Source of the DNA: Rugalucina vietnamica
Lineage: Eukaryota; Mollusca; Bivalvia; Lucinida; Lucinidae
DNA: 64,000 nt
NCBI GenBank assembly: GCA_964017185.1
Contig: OZ024884.1
Span: forward strand, 18,012,048 to 18,076,047
Direction of reading: 5' to 3'
A model generated the notes under the pieces. The model was not told the DNA's origin. It did no database searches and saw only the letters and a list, made by a program, of their open reading frames with translations. Shown in pieces: positions 57,298 to 64,000 of the stretch (position 1 is the first letter of the stretch; each line of letters starts with the position of its first letter). The position numbers and the translations under genes were made by a program.

Positions 57298-57581
57298 CAT
57301 TACGAAAACTGGCCCAGGCAATATCAAGAGACTTTTCAGGTGTAAAAATTGAAAAATTCCATTGGGGAAAAATAATATTTTAATATTATTGCTCAAAACA
57401 TTGATTGTGGGTACACGTTAGAACCGCATTGGAGAGGCGGTTCTAACAAGTACCCACAATCTATGTTTGGATTAGAAATAAGACAAAATTGTATCATACC
57501 TTTACACCAAAGTTTTACTTTATAAGATTAGGGTTCAAGGGGGAGGAGTGTATTTAATTTTATGGATATGTTTTCTTGATG
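57298..57581 (-). mobile_element. Family A copy A14
   Basis: CATTACGAAAACTGGCC to GATATGTTTTCTTGATG. The hairpin tip CCGCATTGGAGAGGCGG is slightly mismatched. Confidence 0.75.
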
Positions 57582-58557
57582 CGCCCATCATTGTCTTGTT
57601 TTTACTTTTCTACATTCACTTTAGGGGCATTAGGAGTGATTTGAAAAAGAAAAAACGAAAACAAGGCGATGAAATTTCTATCAAACAACATAGCCCAAGA
57701 GTGGGACTGCGGTATCTTGGGCTATATGTTTTGGCTATGTCCCATAAAGAATGCGCCAGCAATAATGTGATTAGATTAAACCATACTCAGTTGAGTCACC
57801 ATGTAAATAACCAAGAAAATCATATTCGTCTGGGAAATTCCCTGATTTGCCAGCATGAACCCAATTTTCAGAGAAAAAAAAAACAACAACGGACCAAACA
57901 TAGCTTGCATCACAGTCGATAGTGCATTACAAATGCATTATGGACAGACCATTCATGGGCTAAAATAATGATTGAATATTCTGAGATTTGCAATAGCTTC
58001 TTCAGCTATACACAATGGCGTTGTATAGAATCATGGTGCGGGTGCGCAGGCTTGTATTTCATGTTCTTTGTCGTACAAAATTAGACTCGTCAATAGTCCA
58101 TATAATATAGACTTTTTATATATACCAAATGGTATCTTTTTCCTTCATTTTTTTTATAATTCTATAATTCATTTTATTAGTTGCCTTATAGTTAGAATGT
58201 ATTTGTGATTGGCTGAATGTGATGTATCCATCGGATGGCAAGACAAGGGGTCGCGGGTCGGACCAAAAGAATAGTATAGAAATGAAGAAATGCAAAGTCA
58301 CGGAAAAGGTTTATAAAACATATACATGCTAGACTGGTATAGTATCTGTCTGGATGTATTGTCAGGGGAAACGATTTATGCAGAAAATCAAGTCGAAAGC
58401 TAGCATCTGCTCAAGTAATAAAGACAAAAAATAAAACTAAGCTGCTGTTTGTGTTGTTATAACGCCAATTTCCAGTAACATGGGAACGTTTTACCGTTTC
58501 ATCGGTACATAACTGCAACTGTAATGTATACTTAAGGACTTTGAAAACGCGTTATCA
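57582..58557. other. No gene supported; small hairpin
   Basis: ATAGCCCAAGA (about 57691) and TCTTGGGCTAT (about 57716) form a stem. The plus frame 57548-57922 begins inside A14 and is Lys-rich without motifs. Confidence 0.4.
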
Positions 58558-58798
58558 TTTGAGCCGCCTCGAGGGAAAACCAACAATGTGGTTTCCGACC
58601 AGGTCCGACATAAACCGGGCTGTACCAGCACAGAAAAGAGCTAGAAGCTTGAAATTTCGGATTTAAGTAGAAGAGGAACTGTACTATCCGAGTAGCGAAA
58701 ACAAAGGCGCTGATCAGCTTCGCGGCTACCGCGAAGCTGATCTGCGTCTTTGTTTTCGCCTATGCAGAGTGTTGGTTTTCCCATGAGGCGGCTCATTT
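58558..58798 (-). mobile_element. Family B copy B11, complete
   Basis: Reverse orientation, tip CTTCGCGGCTACCGCGAAG. Ends GAGCCGCCTCGAGGGAAAAC and CATGAGGCGGCTC. Confidence 0.85.
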
Positions 58799-59649
58799 GC
58801 TTAGAACTTCCTTAAAGTAAGTGATCTAAATACATGTACATCTAGACATTCGATTACATGGTCAAAAGTAATGGCGATTTTTTACGTAAGTATTTATTGG
58901 GTACAAAAACTTTTGAATTTGTCTTATTTTATACGCAATAATGAAAGTTTTCTTAAGAAATCTTGGTTCGTCCCTATAATTTGTTTTTGTTGAATTGTGG
59001 GTAATAACTGGCGTTGACGTTTTGGTTTTGGTATTGAAGTTAAGCAGACTGACTGTATTTTTCGTGTCAAAAATATTTTTGCCGATATGTCCAGTATTCC
59101 GATAGTAAGAATCAATAAAACAAATGAGGCGTTTTCAAAGTCCTTTAGTATATATTGCTCATTAGGTATGTCACATTGCGAGTTGCTTCGCCATACTGTC
59201 TGACATCCTACCACCTTCGACATAAGAGAAATCGACTCGTTTCTGGCATAAAGTGTGGTGACTCTTGGCAAAGCATCATGCCCACCACCCATCCCCAATA
59301 GACATATCAAAATATTACCTCAGAGAAGTTGCTTATTTGAAGAAAATACATAGATGTGTTTCTGTGTTCCTCAGCTGTACATCATCATGACACCACCTAT
59401 GCTTGATAATGCCAATAAACTTATTCTAACCCAATGAAAAAAATCTTTGAAATCAGGCCAAAAATTATGTCGTTTTTTTTACATGCCACACAAGCTGTTT
59501 AGCAATTAAATACAAAAATGCAGACTAAATTAAATGAAATAGAAGGCAAATTCTGAGAAAAGGAGATTCATCCCAATTTTAACTTGTTAAAGTGACCTCA
59601 GACACACGCCTCCCCTGTCGACGTTTAGGAGGGGAAGGGACATCGGATC
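58799..59649. other. No gene supported
   Basis: The minus frame 58924-59310 (128 codons) has no recognisable domain. One stretch (VLLILTIGILDISAKIFL) is hydrophobic. Possibly random. Confidence 0.35.
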
Positions 59650-59918
59650 CATCAGGGAAACATGTCCGTGCAATATTTACCCCCTTTTATATAGCAAAAC
59701 TGGGGTATGGAGGGGTATACCTATTTTTCCTATCTTTGCTCCAAAACATAGATTGTAGGTACTTGTTAGAACCGCCTCGGCGAGGCGGTTCTAACGTGTA
59801 CCCACAATCTAGGTTTTGAGCTAAAATATCAAAAAGATCAAAATTTTGACCAGTGAAAATTTTATTTTTTACAACCAAAAAATATCTCAAAATATTGCAT
59901 GGGTAAGTTTTGGAAATG
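59650..59918 (+). mobile_element. Family A copy A15, complete
   Basis: CATCAGGGAAACATGTCCGT to GTAAGTTTTGGAAATGG. Perfect GC tip. Confidence 0.85.
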
Positions 59919-60194
59919 GGACATCGGGTCCGACTTTGGATCTTCATGTAGTACACGTTATAACTTCGCATTTTCAATGAAAACGCCGGCTTTGCCCACA
60001 AAATTGAAAAAGTCGGTTATTTTTAATAAAAAGAAAATATTTCGAAGACAGATTAATCTCATCTCTTTGCCTTCCATCTGAACAACAAAAGTTCTCATCA
60101 ATGTAAAATCTCACCTGTGCAAATAAGACTTATGCGCCACTCTTGCTATAATTTTGCTACCGTCCAGCAATGTGTTTGATTAAAAGACTATTTC

Positions 60195-60420
60195 TCATCA
60201 GGATAACATGTTCACAAAATGTGTACCCCTTTACCCAAACTTTAATATTTTATAGCAAAACTGGAGTATGTCGGGGTAAACATAAAGTACAAGAAATTTT
60301 CTAAATTCAACTCCATAGATGTATACCCAGTTACCCAAAATGTTTTGAGCAAATTATGGAAAATATTTTAACAGAAATTTTGCAAATCGCTTTTTATTAC
60401 ATGGGTGTATTCACGAAATC
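60195..60420 (+). mobile_element. Family A copy A16, strongly diverged
   Basis: CATCAGGATAACATGTTCAC is clear. The hairpin is lost, and the right end CATGGGTGTATTCACGAAAT is weak. Confidence 0.5.
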
Positions 60421-60598
60421 AGCAATGTTTGTTTAAAAGATTATTTCGAAAGCAAAAAGAGTACTGTTTGGTTTTTAATAAGCTTTGGATAATACATTTA
60501 TGCAAAATGGATTTCAGTATCGAAATCAATAAGCTTTTTAGTCAATGTTTGAATAAGAATTTAACAAAATGTAAACTTTGTCTTTGCGACAAATGGCA

Positions 60599-60840
60599 TT
60601 TGAGCCACGTCATGAGAAAAACGGATTTTTCGCCTATGCGAAAACAAAGGCGCAGATCAGCTGTGCAGAAACTGCACACCTGATCAGCGCCTTTGTTTTC
60701 GCTACATGGACAGTACAATTCCTTCAACTTACATCTAAAATTTCAAGATTCTAGCTTTCTTCTTTAGGTGTACAGGCCGGGTTGTGTCAAATCCAGGTTG
60801 GAAATCCTGAAGACCGGTTTTCGCGTGTCGCAGCTCATTT
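60599..60840 (+). mobile_element. Family B copy B12
   Basis: Tip CAGCTGTGCAGAAACTGCAC. Right end TTTTCGCGTGTCGCAGCTCA, diverged subfamily shared with B2 and B15. Confidence 0.75.
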
Positions 60841-60977
60841 TAGATCATATTAAACCCACTCCAAATATGATTTTATCATTAAATATATAACTGTAACGGT
60901 AGCGCTAAAATCCCCCCAAAATTTTAAGATGATCAGAACCAAAACCATAAAACTTGTCCTGCAAGTTTAAACCATTA

Positions 60978-61157
60978 AATGAGCCTTCGCATGAGAAAAT
61001 CAACAACTTGGGTTTCCGACCAGGTCCAACACAAACCGGTCTGTACAGTCACAGAAGCAGGCTAGAAGCTTGGAATATTGGGTTAAAGTAGAAGAGATAT
61101 TGTACTATCTGGTTTTCGCCTAAGCATTTTGTTGGTTTTCTCATGCAGTGGCTCAAA
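60978..61157 (-). mobile_element. Family B copy B13, hairpin deleted
   Basis: ATTGTACTATCT passes directly to GGTTTTCGCCTAAGC; the whole AAAACAAAGGCGC hairpin is missing. Confidence 0.75.
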
Positions 61158-61304
61158 TTTCATTTAAATGCCTGTCTGACCAAAACTGACTATTGTTGTA
61201 AAATAGGTCAAGGTCATCCCAAGTTTATGATTTACAGTGTTGTATACAGTATACTTGGTGTTTATTTGTTTGTTTGGTTTGTTGCTTAATGTCTCAGTAT
61301 CAGG

Positions 61305-61530
61305 TATGGTCATGTTGGGATGTTGTCTCTATTTTATGGGCCTTCTACCCCGCCAAAATTGGGATGCCACACGTCATGCCAAATAAAAATAACTAAGGTC
61401 TATATGTATGGATCGCTTGGCTTAAAAACATTTCCTGAAAAGATACAGACGATCTGATAAGATGGTCAGTCAGTCACTGGAGTCACAAGCAGCCTATCTA
61501 TTTCTAACAACTCCAGTTTAGTGGGTGGAG
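61305..61530 (+). repeat. Family D copy D4
   Basis: ATGGTCATGTTGGGATGTTG, CTATATGTATGGATCGCTTG and AGCCTATCTATTTCTAAC. Confidence 0.55.
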
Positions 61531-61727
61531 GCCAATTTGGTGTTTAAAAAGAACAAGAAATGTTTTGGTGTTTTTAACATTTATTTCTCAACTTATGAGA
61601 AACACAATTAAAATGTGAATATAAAACATTTCTTTCTCGAAAATGAATTGCGCTGTTTTATACATCATTTGCTTCAATGCTTAAAGAATGGGTGATAGCC
61701 TAACCTTTGAATCGCACATTCCCTATA

Positions 61728-61945
61728 CATCAGGAAAACATGTCCGTGCAATGAATACCCCCATATACCCCACTTTCTTATATAGCAAGAGTAGGGTATG
61801 CAGGGGTATACCTATTTTTCTTATTTTTGCTCCAAAACATACATTATGGGTACTCACACGTGTACCCACAATCTATGCTTTGAGCAAAAATAAGAAGAGT
61901 ATCAAAATATTTCTACTGAAATTTTTCAATTTTTATGTCATTACT
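61728..61945 (+). mobile_element. Family A copy A17, hairpin tip deleted
   Basis: CATCAGGAAAACATGTCCGT left end. GGGTACTCACACGTGTACCC joins the arms without the GC tip. Confidence 0.75.
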
Positions 61946-62279
61946 GACACGACGACAAATTCAAACATTGAAGCATATGAAAAAGTATACTGTACAGCAC
62001 TTTTCTCACAAAAATTAAAGCATTATCTTAGCAAAACGTATGCCAACATACACTATATATGTAAATGTACACATAGTACAAAATAGAAGCTAGAAATTTG
62101 CAAGCTAAATACATAAAATCAGAACATTTTATGCCTTAAAATGACATAATGATAGCATTAAGTTAACTACAAATTAGACTAACTGCAAATTAATTAGCCT
62201 AACATTAAACAATCATCAGCATTTGCTGGAAAATAAGGGAAATAGAAAATACATGTATTCATACTTTTAGTTTAAATTT
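61946..62279. other. No gene seen
   Basis: AT-rich, no feature recognised. Confidence 0.4.
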
Positions 62280-62465
62280 GTTTCATGGTTTAACGTCCCT
62301 GTGAACAACATTTCAGCCATGCTGAGAGAGCCAACACTTCCTGGGTAATAACCAGTACTATTAGTTGTTTTCTTCATGGAAACTTCCCATCACCCACATA
62401 GCGGTTCGTACCCCTGGCAATCAGTATGCTATTCGCACTAACCATTGGGCTACCACATGCCCTTA
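62280..62465 (+). repeat. Family E copy E3
   Basis: TTTCATGGTTTAACGTCCCT, CATTTCAGCCATGCTGAGAG and, near the end, ACCATTGGGCTACCACATGC. Confidence 0.5.
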
Positions 62466-63221
62466 AATTTTAAATTGTGTGATTGAACTGCAAAAGCATC
62501 TTAACTAAACTAGCATCTAAACTTTAGAACTAGCATCGAAACTTTAGATGCTATTTCAAAACCATCTGAAAAAGGCCATTTACATGTACATGTATATAAA
62601 ACATTAAGTTCAAATAAAAAGCGAAACATGGAAGTTAGCAACAACCAGAATACTGTAAGCAAGTAATGAACTTCAACTAAAAACTCAACAAGAAATCTAA
62701 AACACAAAATAAACTGAGGTAAACAGTTGCTAGAAAAAATTCATGAAACATGACATGAGAAAATCAGTATTCTGCCTACCAGAAAAAAGAAAACTCAAAA
62801 ACTTCAGTTTGATTTGAATGAATTCAATCAAGACAATACTATATGCAAGCTTGTGTGCATGCATGGATCCTATATTTTCTTGTATGAAATGCAGCGCAGC
62901 AGCTGGTTTTCCCATAAAATTGCTTGTATGAACTGCACAATGAAAAAAAGATACTTTTGACTTCTAAAGAACTAAGGCATACATGTATCAGCTACATAAT
63001 AACCATGCAGCTGGTCTGAATCTTAGTTCTCACTACATAGACGGCACAATCTCTCTCTTATTTATTTTGTATTTTCTACCTATTTCAGATCTGAACTTCT
63101 AAATTAAGATTCAGGATTAGACCTGGTATGAAACTAAAAAGACTGTTTTTCTCAAACTGTTGCTCAGATAATGAAACCAGAAAATAATAATGATACCAAT
63201 ACTGCACGTCAGCACTGACTC
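62466..63221. other. No gene seen
   Basis: AT-rich, with short minus-strand frames lacking motifs. Confidence 0.4.
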
Positions 63222-63460
63222 ATATGAGCCGCAACACGACAAAACTGGTCTACGGAGTTTCTGACCAGGTGTGACACAAACCGGCCTGTACAGTATCAGA
63301 AGATGGCTTGAAGCTTGAAATTTTGAATACAAGTGGATGAAATAGTACTATCCGTACAGCGAAAACAAAGGCGCTAATCAGCTGGGCATTCACTGCACAG
63401 CTGATCTGCGTCTTTGTTTTTGCATAGTTAAAAATGGTTTTCCCATGATGTGGCTCATAT
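63222..63460 (-). mobile_element. Family B copy B14
   Basis: Reverse orientation. Tip CAGCTGGGCATTCACTGCAC is mismatched. Ends ATATGAGCC/GGCTCATAT. Confidence 0.75.
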
Positions 63461-63545
63461 ACTTACACAGTTCTGCAACTGAGAAAGTTAACAGATATAC
63501 CAAAGCATAAAGTACACAAACATGGCACAAATTTTCACATTATTA

Positions 63546-63774
63546 CATGAGCAGCCTCATTTTTGCCCATGCGAAAACAAAGCCGCAGATCAGCTGTGCA
63601 ATAACTGCACAGCTGATCAGCGTCTTTGTTTTCGCTACACCGATAGCAAATTCCTCCTCTACTTTTACTCATAATTTTAAGGTTGTAAGCTCTCTTCTGT
63701 AGGTGTATAGGCCAGTCTGTGTCGGACCTGGTCAGAAATCTCGAAGACCAGTTTTCTTGTGTCGCGGCTCACAT
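63546..63774 (+). mobile_element. Family B copy B15
   Basis: Tip CAGCTGTGCAATAACTGCAC. Left end shortened (ATGAGCAGCCTCATTTTTGC). Right end GTGTCGCGGCTCACATG. Confidence 0.75.
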
Positions 63775-63915
63775 GCAAATACTGGCGAGTGCGGTGCCAG
63801 ACTTTACAGTTGCTTAAAAGCAAACTGATCAGTGTCTTGTCTCCATAATCTATATAACAGAAGCTGTAGAGTGGGACGTATAACACAAAAATCAATCAAA
63901 GCAAATATATACGAA

Positions 63916-64000
63916 GCCTCTATGGTATAGCGGTTAAGAAATTTGCCTTGTAAACCAGGGTGTCGTGCTTACCATCCTCAGCTTCGGATGAGACTTAATT
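63916..64000 (+). mobile_element. tRNA-derived SINE, cut by the window end
   Basis: The tRNA-Thr(TGT)-like head GCCTCTATGGTATAGCGGTT and CCTTGTAAACCAGGG is followed by a diverged B box. The tail CTTCGGATGAGACTTAATT is shared with the SINE at 54150. Confidence 0.65.

Noticed and set aside
59592-59819. Frames with LEPPRRGGSN-type sequence (also 131, 11206, 41365, 59687)
   Set aside because: Translation of the family A hairpin tip; not a protein family.

Overview
The window looks like gene-poor, repeat-saturated DNA from a mollusc, most likely a bivalve. The reasons are base composition, intron-like spacing, a Penelope-like reverse transcriptase and a two-ORF APE-type LINE of the kind abundant in molluscs, and dispersed palindromic repeats that I associate with bivalve genomes. 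The species cannot be named from the sequence alone. Solid host loci are few: the last exon of a secreted 12-cysteine protein (2631-3002, poly(A) signal at 3127) and an intact tRNA-Arg(CCT) on the minus strand (33172-33244). Four further stretches could be single exons but are weakly supported (11833-12018 minus, 25043-25164 minus, 47525-47741 plus, 48509-48691 plus).

Layout. 1-2.6 kb: palindromic MITE-like copies. 2.6-3.2 kb: cysteine-rich exon. 3.4-7.0 kb: decayed Penelope-like element whose duplicated tail is split by a 1.5 kb tandem-core element with a Helitron/Helentron-like end. 10.36-11.19 kb: fold-back element built of 16-17 bp repeats and flanked by a 9 bp target duplication. 12.1-18.4 kb: nearly full-length LINE with ORF1 and ORF2. 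19-20.6 kb: palindromes and T-rich runs. 20.8-29.9 kb: a telomere-like TTAGG/TTAGGG array split by a 6.5 kb inverted-repeat transposon (target duplication ATAAGG). That transposon carries a 2.1 kb fold-back element inside its left terminal repeat. 30.5-32.2 kb: an element with about 200 bp terminal repeats rich in TGTAACA-type words. 32.3-64 kb: a patchwork dominated by two palindromic families (A, 18 copies; B, 15 copies), smaller families C to G, a 5'-truncated LINE end (35.0-35.45 kb), tRNA-derived SINEs, and a TA-flanked transposon that contains a TTAA-flanked one (54.27-55.87 kb).

Families used below. A: about 270 bp, GC-rich central hairpin, ends related to CATCAGGAAAACATGTCC. B: about 240 bp, ends GAGCCGCCTCATGGGAAAAC, off-centre hairpin. 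C: about 100 bp palindrome of TGACGTCA sites. D and E: dispersed non-palindromic repeats. F: fold-back with CTGGGCCCAG ends. G: about 230 bp palindrome with ends like GAGGTTATAAAACTTTTTTC. Most of the window is therefore best read as nested transposon insertions with known relative order. The new-looking items are the composite at 20.8-29.9 kb, the 9 bp-TSD fold-back at 10.37 kb, the paired changes in the family B hairpin tips, and the three-repeat cysteine protein.
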